Below are positions 8,124 to 14,095 of a DNA stretch of 21,095 nt, in pieces. The stretch's first letter is position 1. Each line of letters begins with the position of its first letter. Below the pieces are notes generated by a model. That model ran no database searches, was not told where the DNA came from, and saw nothing but the letters and a program-made list of their open reading frames with translations. Source of the DNA: Planctomycetota bacterium (GTDB lineage Bacteria; Planctomycetota; PUPC01; DSUN01); the NCBI GenBank assembly GCA_016872875.1, contig VGYW01000103.1:1-21095 (forward strand), in the 5' to 3' direction. Made by a program: the position numbers and the translations under genes.

Positions 8124-8378
8124 TTATAGCTTCCCTTCCCTGTACATGATCAGGATTCTGGCGGCCACGATGCGGAACTTCCGCTGCATCTGCGCGAGGC
8201 CGTTCTCGTCAAAGGAATCGCCTGTGCCGCATCCGTTGCCCGGCAGGCGGTGCCATCCGGTGGACTTGGCGCGGTTGTGCGCGGCCAGTTCCTCGAGGCA
8301 TGCGCGCTCGTACCTCGGCCCCGTGCTGACCACCTTCCCTGCCCACTCCCTGTACCGCTGCCGCTGCTGCTTGGTCAC
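8124..8378 (-). CDS. Small hypothetical protein downstream of HEPN
   Basis: An 84-aa basic protein beginning VTKQQRQRYREWAGK (first residue Met when initiated at GTG). It ends with a helix-like segment, LAQMQRKFRIVAARILIMYREGKL. I do not recognise the family. The start at 8378 is decided by a perfect AGGAGG at 8390-8385, 6 bases upstream; the GTG at 8408 would overlap the HEPN gene and add only an Arg-rich stretch that is the ribosome-binding site read as codons. It follows the HEPN stop by 10 bp and is very likely co-transcribed with the HEPN/MNT pair. It weakly resembles the 74-aa protein at 7825-8049: both show KQQ near the start, then GP, then EEL 6-7 residues later. That similarity is suggestive only. 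Confidence 0.65.
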   Translation of the reverse strand: MTKQQRQRYREWAGKVVSTGPRYERACLEELAAHNRAKSTGWHRLPGNGCGTGDSFDENGLAQMQRKFRIVAARILIMYREGKL

Positions 8379-8384
8379 ACGTCT

Positions 8385-8390
8385 CCTCCT
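8385..8390 (-). promoter_or_regulatory. Ribosome-binding site fixing the GTG start of the 84-aa gene
   Basis: AGGAGG on the minus strand, 6 bases before the GTG at 8378 and overlapping the end of the HEPN gene (stop TAG at 8389-8391). It makes the downstream GTG the better start than the in-frame GTG at 8408. Confidence 0.7.
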
Positions 8391-8808
8391 ACGCTGGGGC
8401 CACTTCACCTTCTGAGGGCGGAGTGCTGATGTGTGACTTCACGGCGGCGACGAATGCCCTGGCGCGTTCCAGCGCGGCAGCGGCGCGTTCGGGGCGGACC
8501 TCGACGAGCGGACGGTAGTCGGCCTCTTGGCGCAGATGAAATGTCTCGTGCAGCCAGGAGGAGACTTCCGGGCCGAAGAGGCCGGGCCTCACGAAGTCTC
8601 TATCGAAGAGAGCGATCGCTCCCGAGTGTTTGGACGTCTCGCGTTTCCCGAGCGCCAGCACGGCGAGCACTGCGTAGAACATCGCGTAGTACGCGCAACT
8701 GGCGACTCGCCTGCACTTGCCCTTCTCCAGCAGGATCTCCGCGGACTCGATACACTCGTCCGCCTGCTCGAGCCGGTAGGCTACCAGCGCTTTGATCTCC
8801 TCTGTCAC
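8389..8808 (-). CDS. HEPN domain protein (UPF0332-like), partner of MNT
   Basis: A 139-aa all-helical HEPN protein of the UPF0332 type. Conserved points visible are the N-terminal helix with YRLEQADECIESAEILLE, the YYAMFYA core (Y40, Y41), KHSG at residues 60-63 followed by F-x-x-x-F, and R-x-x-x-D-Y (R93 to Y98, in LRQEADY). HEPN proteins paired with MNT nucleotidyltransferases form type VII toxin-antitoxin modules in which HEPN is usually an RNase-like toxin. The R-x(4-6)-H motif of active HEPN ribonucleases is not obvious here, so catalytic activity is doubtful. The start is GTG at 8808, overlapping the MNT stop codon as GTGA. It is followed after 10 bp by the 84-aa gene. Toxicity is inferred from the family pairing, not shown. 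Confidence 0.87.
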   Translation of the reverse strand: MTEEIKALVAYRLEQADECIESAEILLEKGKCRRVASCAYYAMFYAVLAVLALGKRETSKHSGAIALFDRDFVRPGLFGPEVSSWLHETFHLRQEADYRPLVEVRPERAAAALERARAFVAAVKSHISTPPSEGEVAPA

Positions 8809-9122
8809 ACCGCCACGCCTTCATGCAGGACGGTCTGAACGATGGAGCTTTGCGAGCAGGGGCCTCTCTCAAACTCCTCGCCGGAGAACGCGACGGGGCA
8901 GATCACGGCGCCATGCCGGAAACTGACCTCCCAGGCGATATGGGAGATCCGGCCATCCACGCCGTCATCCAGGTGGTCCACGACCACGCAAACATCCAGA
9001 TCGGAGTCCTCCGTGAAATCGCCGCGCGCGCGCGAGCCGAAGGCCCACACGCGCGCCTCGGGGAAGCGCCGGCGCACGGCCGCCGCGAACTCATCCAGTA
9101 TCTGCTTGTCTCTCGGCGTCAT
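8805..9122 (-). CDS. MNT-type nucleotidyltransferase (antitoxin-like)
   Basis: A 105-aa minimal nucleotidyltransferase. The signature GSRARGDFTEDSDLDV gives the Gly-Ser at residues 29-30 and the two metal-binding aspartates D41 and D43. The third acidic residue usually found in a later VDL-like strand is not evident (the strand reads GAVICPVAF), so activity may be changed. In known HEPN/MNT modules the MNT protein neutralises the HEPN toxin, in some cases by adding AMP to a tyrosine on it. The ATG at 9122 follows the HEAT-repeat gene stop by only 7 bp and its ribosome-binding site is weak (GAG in GTAGAGTCC), so expression may depend on readthrough from that gene. Its stop overlaps the HEPN start by 4 bp. 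Confidence 0.88.
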   Translation of the reverse strand: MTPRDKQILDEFAAAVRRRFPEARVWAFGSRARGDFTEDSDLDVCVVVDHLDDGVDGRISHIAWEVSFRHGAVICPVAFSGEEFERGPCSQSSIVQTVLHEGVAV

Positions 9123-9129
9123 GGGGACT

Positions 9130-11085
9130 CTACTCGGTCTTGGGGCCGGCCTTGGCGAGGGCGTAGCGGGCGGTGCGGGCGAGCTCGGAGTCGGCGTCCT
9201 GCTTGGCCGCGGCCTCGAGGGCGGCGCGCGCGGCTGCCGCGTGCGGAGATTGGGGGAAGCGCCGCAATAGCTCGCCTATGCCCCACAGGAGCCTCACCTT
9301 GGCCGCGTCCTGGGCCGCGCCCAGGCGGTCGAGGAGGGGCTTGACCGACTCGGCGTCGCCCACGCGGCCGACGGCCTCGGCCACGAAGCCCTGGAGCGCC
9401 GCGTCGTCCAGGGCGGCCAGGAGCGTGGGCAGCGCCGCGGCCCCGTGCTTCTCGAGGGCGACGAGGGCCTGCCACCTCACGCCCTTGTCGGCGTCCTTGA
9501 GGCAGTTGGCGAGGGCGGCGATGGCCTTCTCACCCGCGAAGTGGGTGAGGGCGACGGCTGCGATGCGGCGGACGTCTTCGTCGCCGCACTCGGCGGCCTT
9601 GAGGAGGACTTCGAGGGCGGGCTCGGCCTCGGCGCCGGCCTGCTCGGCGATCCGGCCCAGGCCGCTCACGATGCCCCAGGCCGTGTACTTCGGCTTGCGG
9701 TCCCCCTCCTTGCCTTTGAGGAGCGCAAGGGTGTCGTTGAGGTGCTTGACGAGGACTGGGACGGCTTTGGGGCCGAGTGTTCCGAGCCCTGCGGCGGCGT
9801 CGGAGCGTATCTTCCCCTCGTCCTCGCCGAGGAGGTCCACAAGGTACTTCACGGCCTCGAGGTTTCCGCGCCTGCCGAGGGCCTGAGCTGCGACGAGCTT
9901 CACCACGCTGTCGCCGTCGCCCATCGCCTTCTTGAGGGCTTCGATGGCCTTTGCGGAGTCTGAGGTGGCGAGGACACCCGCGGCGGAGCGGCGGATGCGC
10001 GCGCCGCTGGCGTCGGGGTCCAGGAGCTTCGCCAGTTCCTCGTCGCGGTGCTCGCCAGGCAGCAGCACGAGGGCGTCAATCGCGTCCGACCGCGAGCCGG
10101 CGTCGGCCCGCGTGTTCTTCGCGTCGGCCAGGAGGTGTTCCTCGGCCTTCTTCGTCGCAGCCTCCACGCGCGCGAGGAACTTCGCGGCCTGCTCGGGCTT
10201 CGGGTCGGGCAGCAGGCGCGCGGCCTGGAGCGCCACGCGGCTGTCGTCGTCCTTGGCAAATGAGCCGGGGAGCTGTGCGAGGAGCTTCTCGGCGAAGCCC
10301 TCGGGCTTGCCGCTCTTGAGGGCGTGGGTGCAGTGGCGGAGGGCCGCGTAGCGCACGTCGCGGCTCTTGTCCCCCGCCGCGCGCTCGAGCAAGACGTCGG
10401 CGGCGCGCGGGTTGAACGACGCGGCCTTTGGGTCGAGGAGCGCGGCCAGCTCGCGCACCGTGTCGAGGCGTATCTCGTCGTCGGTGCTCCGGATGCGCTC
10501 TAGCAGGCGCGCCAGGTCCTTCTCGGCGGCGGCCACGGGCGGCTCGGGCGGCGGGGCGAGGAAGTGGACGGAGCGCAGCGCGTTGCGGGCCAGGGACTCC
10601 GTGGCCGCCTCGATCAGCTCGGGGTCGTCCTCGCGGAAGGTCAGGATGAGGTCGTTCGCGGGTGCGGAGAGCTGGGTGAAGAAGCCGATGGCCCTGGCGG
10701 CCTCCACGCGCAGCTCGCGCTCCTTCCCCTTGAGCACTTCAAGGAGTGGGGCGACGGCGGTCTCGGCCTCCGAGCGCGCGAGCGACGCCTTGGCCGCGAT
10801 CACACCCAGCGCGCGGGCTGCCGGGAGGCGCAGCTCCCTCAGGTCCTTCTTCAGATCGTAGTCCTTCGCGGTCTTCTCGGGGTCCTTGAGGATGAGGATG
10901 TTGCTCAGCGGCTTGATGACGGAGCGGCCGTGCTCGGCCAGGGTGCGCTCGGCGCGCGCCCGGGCGCGGGCCGACTCGCTCATGATGTCGGCGAGCAGCT
11001 TCTCAACGTCGCGCGCCCCCCCGCCCGAGCAGCCGAGCAGCCCTGGGAGCGCCACCAGCCAAAGCCAAGCCATCCATCTGCGCAT
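9130..11085 (-). CDS. HEAT-repeat lipoprotein
   Basis: A 651-aa predicted lipoprotein. The leader MRRWMAWLWLVALPGLLGC ends in a lipobox (LLGC, acylated Cys19), followed by a Ser/Gly linker. The rest is built from HEAT-like/PBS-lyase-type helical repeats, for example PLLEVLKGKERELRVEAARAI, LVDLLGEDEGKIRSDAAAGL and ALANCLKDADKGVRWQALVAL, forming a continuous solenoid. Such proteins usually serve as protein-binding scaffolds; this one would be anchored in the envelope facing the periplasm. The start at 11085 is supported by GGAGG 8 bases upstream and by the leader; an ATG at 11148 adds unrelated residues and lies upstream of the -10 box. The promoter is at 11133-11161. It is followed after 7 bp by the MNT gene, so the toxin-antitoxin-like pair may be on the same message. 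The binding partner is unknown. Confidence 0.88.
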   Translation of the reverse strand: MRRWMAWLWLVALPGLLGCSGGGARDVEKLLADIMSESARARARAERTLAEHGRSVIKPLSNILILKDPEKTAKDYDLKKDLRELRLPAARALGVIAAKASLARSEAETAVAPLLEVLKGKERELRVEAARAIGFFTQLSAPANDLILTFREDDPELIEAATESLARNALRSVHFLAPPPEPPVAAAEKDLARLLERIRSTDDEIRLDTVRELAALLDPKAASFNPRAADVLLERAAGDKSRDVRYAALRHCTHALKSGKPEGFAEKLLAQLPGSFAKDDDSRVALQAARLLPDPKPEQAAKFLARVEAATKKAEEHLLADAKNTRADAGSRSDAIDALVLLPGEHRDEELAKLLDPDASGARIRRSAAGVLATSDSAKAIEALKKAMGDGDSVVKLVAAQALGRRGNLEAVKYLVDLLGEDEGKIRSDAAAGLGTLGPKAVPVLVKHLNDTLALLKGKEGDRKPKYTAWGIVSGLGRIAEQAGAEAEPALEVLLKAAECGDEDVRRIAAVALTHFAGEKAIAALANCLKDADKGVRWQALVALEKHGAAALPTLLAALDDAALQGFVAEAVGRVGDAESVKPLLDRLGAAQDAAKVRLLWGIGELLRRFPQSPHAAAARAALEAAAKQDADSELARTARYALAKAGPKTE

Positions 11086-11132
11086 GGCAGCAGCCTCCGC
11101 AGCCAGCCTTATGTCCACACACCCCAGTCGGG

Positions 11133-11161
11133 AGTATACCAAGTCCACGAGCAGCGATCAA
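11133..11161 (-). promoter_or_regulatory. Sigma-70-type promoter of the HEAT-repeat lipoprotein gene
   Basis: On the minus strand: TTGATC (-35, 11161-11156), a 17-base spacer, then TATACT (-10, 11138-11133; 5 of 6 to consensus). The predicted start near 11125 gives a leader of about 40 bases. The long inverted repeat at 11164-11277 lies immediately upstream of the -35 box. Confidence 0.68.
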
Positions 11162-11163
11162 CA

Positions 11164-11277
11164 CCCCCTCCCAAATCGTCCTCGTCCCTCGTCCTCGTCC
11201 TCGACTCTGTGGGCGACAAGCCAAGGGGATCGAGGACGACGGACGAGGACGAGGGACGAGGGCGATTGAAGAGGGGG
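11164..11277 (-). repeat. Long inverted repeat, (GACGA)n family, copy 1 (full)
   Basis: A large imperfect hairpin fills the gap between divergent genes. The outermost arms are CCCCCTC (11164-11170) and GAGGGGG (11271-11277). The inner arms of about 33-37 bases are made of GACGA/GGACGA units (11175-11207 and 11230-11266), and the loop is about 22 bases. Read on the minus strand the loop contains TGGCTTGT (11223-11216), 8 bases, then GAGTCGAG (11207-11200). The same two words with the same spacing occur in the copy at 19436-19532. On the minus strand the arm ends in GACGAT and faces the HEAT gene. Shared loop bases make common descent more likely than chance low complexity. Confidence 0.75.
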
Positions 11278-11302
11278 AAGTGAACCACCAGGCTCAGGGG
11301 CC

Positions 11303-12382
11303 ATGCTCTTCCAGTTCAGGAAGAACGCCAGTAGCTATCGCAGGGAGGTGGCTGCCCGTCTCAAGAAGCTCGCCGCCTTCGGCCCCATGGTGGACGGCTC
11401 CCTGGTGGTGGTCCGCCGCCGGTGCGGGAACCCAGGCTGCCGCTGCACCCGGGGCGAGAAACACCCAGCGCACTATCTCACGCGTAAGGTGGGGCGCAAG
11501 ACCCACTCGCTCTACATTCCCGTGGCCCTTGTCGAGGACGTGCGAGCGTGGAACCAGGAGTTTCGCCGGCTGAAACGGCTCGTGAGCGAAATCTGCGAAA
11601 GGCAGCGGAAGGTCGTCGCCGCCGCCTTCTGCCCCCAACTCCTCTCCCTCCTCGCAAAGCGCCCCCCCGGCGATATGGCCAGCCTCCGCCCACGTTGCAC
11701 TGCCGACCCGCCTCCTCCCCAGCCCGCCCCGCCCACTGGCCGCCAAACCTCTGGACTCTTCATGTCTGGCCGGGCCGAGGCGGGCTTGACTCGTCCCGCG
11801 GCGCGTGCTTTAATCCCTGGAACCAGTCGCGGGCAGCCAGCTTTTCAGGAGAACGCCGTGGTTGACAATGAGCTCGAATTCAAGGTCCAGCAGCTCGAAC
11901 AGTTGGTCAACCAGTGGAAGCGGTTCTTCACGCTCTACCGCAAGATACTCAAGCCGGGGGAGGCCACGCCGAAGGAGGAGCACGACTACGGTGACCTCGC
12001 GACGACGTTCGCGCGCATCTACACCCCCATCGCCACCCGGACGGGCCTCAAGCCGCAGGCCGGCGCGGGCGTCCTCGACATGGTCACAACCGTCCCCGAC
12101 GCCCAGGCGGTCCGCGACCTCTCCGACATGCAGCGCCGCAAGTTCGAGAACGACTGGCGGAGCAACAACACGGACATGAACCAGAAGCTCGGCGAGCTCC
12201 AGCTCCTCCGCGAGGAGCTCTCCACCACGAGCGCCTTCACGTTCTACATGCGGCGCTTCTTCTCCAACACCGCCGCCCAGTGGTGCGTCGGCCTCTCCGT
12301 CGTCATCATCCTCCTCGGCGTCTTCGGCTTCTTCGGCATCCTCCGCGACGCCCTCATGGCGCTCATCAAGAGCGTGAAGTAG
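11303..12382 (+). CDS. DUF6788-like ORF continuing into a membrane protein
   Basis: An uninterrupted 359-codon frame that appears to join two different proteins. Residues 1 to about 115 (GSLVVVRRRCGNPGCRC, then GEKHPAHYLTRKVGRKT and YIPVALVEDVRAW) resemble the small DUF6788-type family, with a CxxxxCxC cluster. From memory these are found as solo genes or near transposases in planctomycetes. Residues about 120-185 are Pro/Arg-rich and look like translated non-coding DNA. From residue 186 a separate protein begins (see 11858-12382), with its own promoter and ribosome-binding site inside this frame. The likeliest reading is a DUF6788-like gene that lost its stop codon and now runs on by chance in a GC-rich frame; a true fusion is possible. 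ATG 11303 has AGGGG only about 3-4 bases upstream, so initiation is not strong. Confidence 0.55.
   Translation: MLFQFRKNASSYRREVAARLKKLAAFGPMVDGSLVVVRRRCGNPGCRCTRGEKHPAHYLTRKVGRKTHSLYIPVALVEDVRAWNQEFRRLKRLVSEICERQRKVVAAAFCPQLLSLLAKRPPGDMASLRPRCTADPPPPQPAPPTGRQTSGLFMSGRAEAGLTRPAARALIPGTSRGQPAFQENAVVDNELEFKVQQLEQLVNQWKRFFTLYRKILKPGEATPKEEHDYGDLATTFARIYTPIATRTGLKPQAGAGVLDMVTTVPDAQAVRDLSDMQRRKFENDWRSNNTDMNQKLGELQLLREELSTTSAFTFYMRRFFSNTAAQWCVGLSVVIILLGVFGFFGILRDALMALIKSVK
11786..11814 (+). promoter_or_regulatory. Sigma-70-type promoter inside the 11303 frame
   Basis: TTGACT (-35, 11786-11791; 5 of 6), a 17-base spacer, then TTTAAT (-10, 11809-11814; 5 of 6). The predicted start near 11821 gives a leader of about 37 bases before GTG 11858, which has AGGAG at 11847-11851. 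This strong pair is the main reason to treat the 3' part of the frame as an independent gene. Confidence 0.68.
11858..12382 (+). CDS. Tail-anchored membrane protein of unknown function
   Basis: A 174-aa protein if started at GTG 11858, which has AGGAG 6 bases upstream and a promoter at 11786-11814. Residues 1-140 are soluble, charged and probably helical or coiled-coil: LEFKVQQLEQLVNQWKRFF near the start, and MNQKLGELQLLREELSTTSAF before the membrane. One transmembrane segment near the C-terminus (WCVGLSVVIILLGVFGFFGIL) is followed by a short basic tail. I do not recognise a family or catalytic motif. The layout suggests a cytoplasmic domain tethered to the inner membrane. It is in frame with, and overlaps, the longer 11303 ORF, so an automatic gene caller may report only the longer form. 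Confidence 0.65.
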   Translation: MVDNELEFKVQQLEQLVNQWKRFFTLYRKILKPGEATPKEEHDYGDLATTFARIYTPIATRTGLKPQAGAGVLDMVTTVPDAQAVRDLSDMQRRKFENDWRSNNTDMNQKLGELQLLREELSTTSAFTFYMRRFFSNTAAQWCVGLSVVIILLGVFGFFGILRDALMALIKSVK

Positions 12383-12407
12383 CGCCCGCCTTCCTGGCGA
12401 AATGCGG

Positions 12408-12575
12408 GAAGCCCGAAATCCCAAATCCGAAATCCTAAGGAATCCCAAAACCGGAATAACCGATCTCCAGGCAACAACCCACCCGACGTGGCGGCACCTC
12501 CAGTTCTTGTTTCAGCCATTGGGGCTTCGGGTTCTGGATTTCCTTCGGATTTCGGGATTCGGATTTCGGGATTCC
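12408..12575. repeat. Imperfect long inverted repeat of (C)GAAATCC units
   Basis: The left arm, about 12408-12453, is built from CGAAATCC / CCAAATCC units; the right arm, about 12527-12575, from the reverse complement (GGATTTCGG, GGATTCGG). About 75 bases lie between. Arms are imperfect but long, and together they fill almost the whole 213-bp gap before the metallophosphatase gene, ending about 20 bases before its ATG. From memory, similar AT-richer palindromes recur in planctomycete-like metagenomic genomes. Origin and function are unknown. Confidence 0.65.
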
Positions 12576-12595
12576 AGCCTGGTTCTCTGCACCCA

Positions 12596-13351
12596 ATGGG
12601 CAAGAAGCTCCTCTTCCTCGCCGACGTCCACCTGTGCCCCGAGCGGCCCGAGCGCGGCGAGGCCCTCGCCGCCTTCCTGCGCGCCCAGCGCGGCGAGGCC
12701 GAGGCCATCTACATCGTGGGCGACCTGATGGACTACTGGGTCGGCCCGCGCCAGCTCCGCCGCCCAGCCTGGGCGCGCATCTTCCGCCAACTCGCCGAGG
12801 CCGCCGCAGGCGGGCCACCCGTCCGAGTCCTCGGCGGCAACCGCGACTTCCTCCTCGACTCCGCCGCCCTCGCGCCCCACGGCCTCCAATGGCTCGGCAT
12901 GGACCACGCCTTCCAGCGCGACGCCCTACGCTTCCGCCTCGTCCACGGCCACATGCACTTCCCCGACCCCTGGCTCTCGCGCCTCCTCCTGCGCTTCATT
13001 CAGGGCCGCGTGATGCGCTGGGCCGCGCGGGTCGCGCCCATCTGGGCCTGCCTGCGCGTGGCCGCCATGCTCCGCTGGTGGCGCAGGCTCGTGGTCGGCA
13101 AGAGGGAGCCCAGGCACGCCAAGCGCTACGACCCCGCCGCCTTCGCCCCCCTCTTCGACGCCGGCGCGGACGTCGTCATCTGCGGCCACAACCACTGGGC
13201 CTGCGACTACACGCCCCTGCTCGCCCGTGCCCTCGGCTCCGCTCGGGCCAGGCCGGGCTGCCGCCTCTTCGCCCTCGGACCCTGGAACCCAGGCCCGTCC
13301 TACCTCGAATACGCCGACGGCGCCTTCCGCCTCGTGGACCCCAGTCTCTGA
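12596..13351 (+). CDS. LpxH-like metallophosphoesterase (UDP-2,3-diacylglucosamine hydrolase type)
   Basis: A 251-aa calcineurin-like metallophosphoesterase most like LpxH, which cleaves UDP-2,3-diacylglucosamine to lipid X in lipid A synthesis at the inner-membrane surface. Metal-binding motifs are in order: D10-x-H12 (LADVHL), GD43-x-x-D46 (VGDLMDYW), GN82-R-D (LGGNRDF), H117 (LVHGH) and GH198-N-H200 (CGHNHWA). GNRDFLL is especially LpxH-like. LpxH normally has HGD where this protein has HGH (residues 117-119), so it may be a divergent LpxH or a related phosphatase. A basic, aromatic stretch (RLLLRFIQGRVMRWAARVAPIW) suits membrane association. ATG 12596 starts directly at the first strand; no clear Shine-Dalgarno precedes it, and the upstream DNA is an inverted repeat. 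An ATG at 12488 in the same frame would translate the repeat. Confidence 0.82.
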   Translation: MGKKLLFLADVHLCPERPERGEALAAFLRAQRGEAEAIYIVGDLMDYWVGPRQLRRPAWARIFRQLAEAAAGGPPVRVLGGNRDFLLDSAALAPHGLQWLGMDHAFQRDALRFRLVHGHMHFPDPWLSRLLLRFIQGRVMRWAARVAPIWACLRVAAMLRWWRRLVVGKREPRHAKRYDPAAFAPLFDAGADVVICGHNHWACDYTPLLARALGSARARPGCRLFALGPWNPGPSYLEYADGAFRLVDPSL

Positions 13352-13410
13352 GATGCCCCGAAGGCGTCCCGCTCCCCGCGCAATCTGGACCAACCGCGCC
13401 CCCCTGACAC

Positions 13411-13475
13411 TTGACCCACTATGGGTGTTTTGGCGATCCGGACGCTTCCGTGGCGGTCCCGCCATACTGGGTCAA
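13411..13475. repeat. Palindromic repeat array, unit 1
   Basis: A 65-bp unit whose ends pair: TTGACCCACTATGG at 13411-13424 with CCATACTGGGTCAA at 13462-13475 (13 of 14). The middle contains TTTTGGCGATCCGGACGC, shared exactly with unit 2. It is the first of two clear units (plus one degenerate) in direct tandem after the metallophosphatase gene. Confidence 0.78.
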
Positions 13476-13483
13476 GCCCGGCG

Positions 13484-13547
13484 TGACCCAGTATGGGTAT
13501 TTTGGCGATCCGGACGCATCTCTGGCGTTTTTTGCCATACTGGGTCA
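13484..13547. repeat. Palindromic repeat array, unit 2
   Basis: The second unit starts 73 bp after unit 1. Its ends TGACCCAGTATGG (13484-13496) and CCATACTGGGTCA (13535-13547) are a perfect 13-bp inverted repeat. The internal TTTTGGCGATCCGGACGC matches unit 1. A stem TGGC-GTTTTTT-GCCA lies at 13522-13536 inside the unit. A degenerate third unit begins at 13562 with TTGACCCACTATG and then diverges, perhaps ending near 13652 (ACTGAGTATGG). Confidence 0.78.
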
Positions 13548-13649
13548 ACTGCGCACGCTCCTTGACCCACTATGAGCGCTCTTGCGCTCCGGGCGGCTCC
13601 GGGGCCTTCCGCGCGCGGCGGAAGTTCAACGTCGGTTGCCAAACTGAGT

Positions 13650-13948
13650 ATGGCCCCCAGTTCTGGTAGCATCCGTGGCTTCCGACGCTCCGAACGGAGC
13701 GTACTATATCAGCCCAGAGCCTGCACTGAGCGAGGCCCAAGGAGCGAAGCCCTGGGAACCGGAGATGGCCCCGGTCCAGCCCTGTACGGGCGGACTAGCC
13801 GCTCATGGGAGGCGATGGCGTGCGTGCCTCGCAGTACGCCCCTTCAGAGCTGACCCGCACATGGCCCCGCTTCCCAGGGCTTCGCCCGGGGCTGATATAG
13901 CACGCCCCCGTGCGGGCTGCGGAGCAGCTCACCAGAACTGGGGGCCAT
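13650..13948. repeat. 299-bp nested inverted-repeat element
   Basis: Three successive perfect or near-perfect arm pairs are nested symmetrically: 18 bp (13650-13667 with 13931-13948, ACCAGAACTGGGGGCCAT on the right), 16 of 17 bp (13699-13715 with 13889-13905, core CTATATCAGCCC) and 15 bp (13744-13758 with 13871-13885, core GAAGCCCTGGGAA). An extra palindrome, ACGCTCCG-AA-CGGAGCGT, is at 13684-13701. The centre of about 110 bp has no protein-coding look. From memory, segments with TATATCAGCCC next to CCCTGGGAA occur as dispersed repeats in other bacteria. It could be a non-autonomous mobile element or a structured RNA. With the palindrome array it accounts for most of the 744-bp gap 13352-14095. 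Confidence 0.72.
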
Positions 13949-13968
13949 GCTCTGGGAAGCCGCGCCGC

Positions 13969-13997
13969 TTGACATGCCTCGCCGGGCCGAGTAGCAT
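13969..13997 (+). promoter_or_regulatory. Sigma-70-type promoter of the ankyrin/TPR operon
   Basis: A perfect TTGACA (-35, 13969-13974), a 17-base spacer, then TAGCAT (-10, 13992-13997; 4 of 6). The predicted start near 14004 gives a leader of about 90 bases that contains the half repeat at 14035-14074. Confidence 0.65.
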
Positions 13998-14034
13998 CGG
14001 CGCGGCCCTCGATCCTATTGACTCGGCAGGAGGG

Positions 14035-14074
14035 GAGTCGAGGACGAAGGACGAGGGACGAGGACGAGGACGAT
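14035..14074 (+). repeat. (GACGA)n family, copy 2 (half element)
   Basis: GAGTCGAG followed by GGACGA/GACGA units and ending in GACGAT, as in the right halves of the full copies at 11164-11277 and 19436-19532. There is no opposing arm and no TGGCTTGT word, so this is a half element. It lies in the predicted 5' leader of the ankyrin gene, 8 bases before its ribosome-binding site, in the same orientation relative to the gene as the other copies. Confidence 0.68.
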
Positions 14075-14095
14075 ATCAGAAGAAGGAGGGCAGGG

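Noticed and set aside
13411..13660. A possible CRISPR array
   Set aside because: Only two clear units, each a palindrome with conserved middle and ends; there are no unique spacers of constant length and no cas genes nearby.
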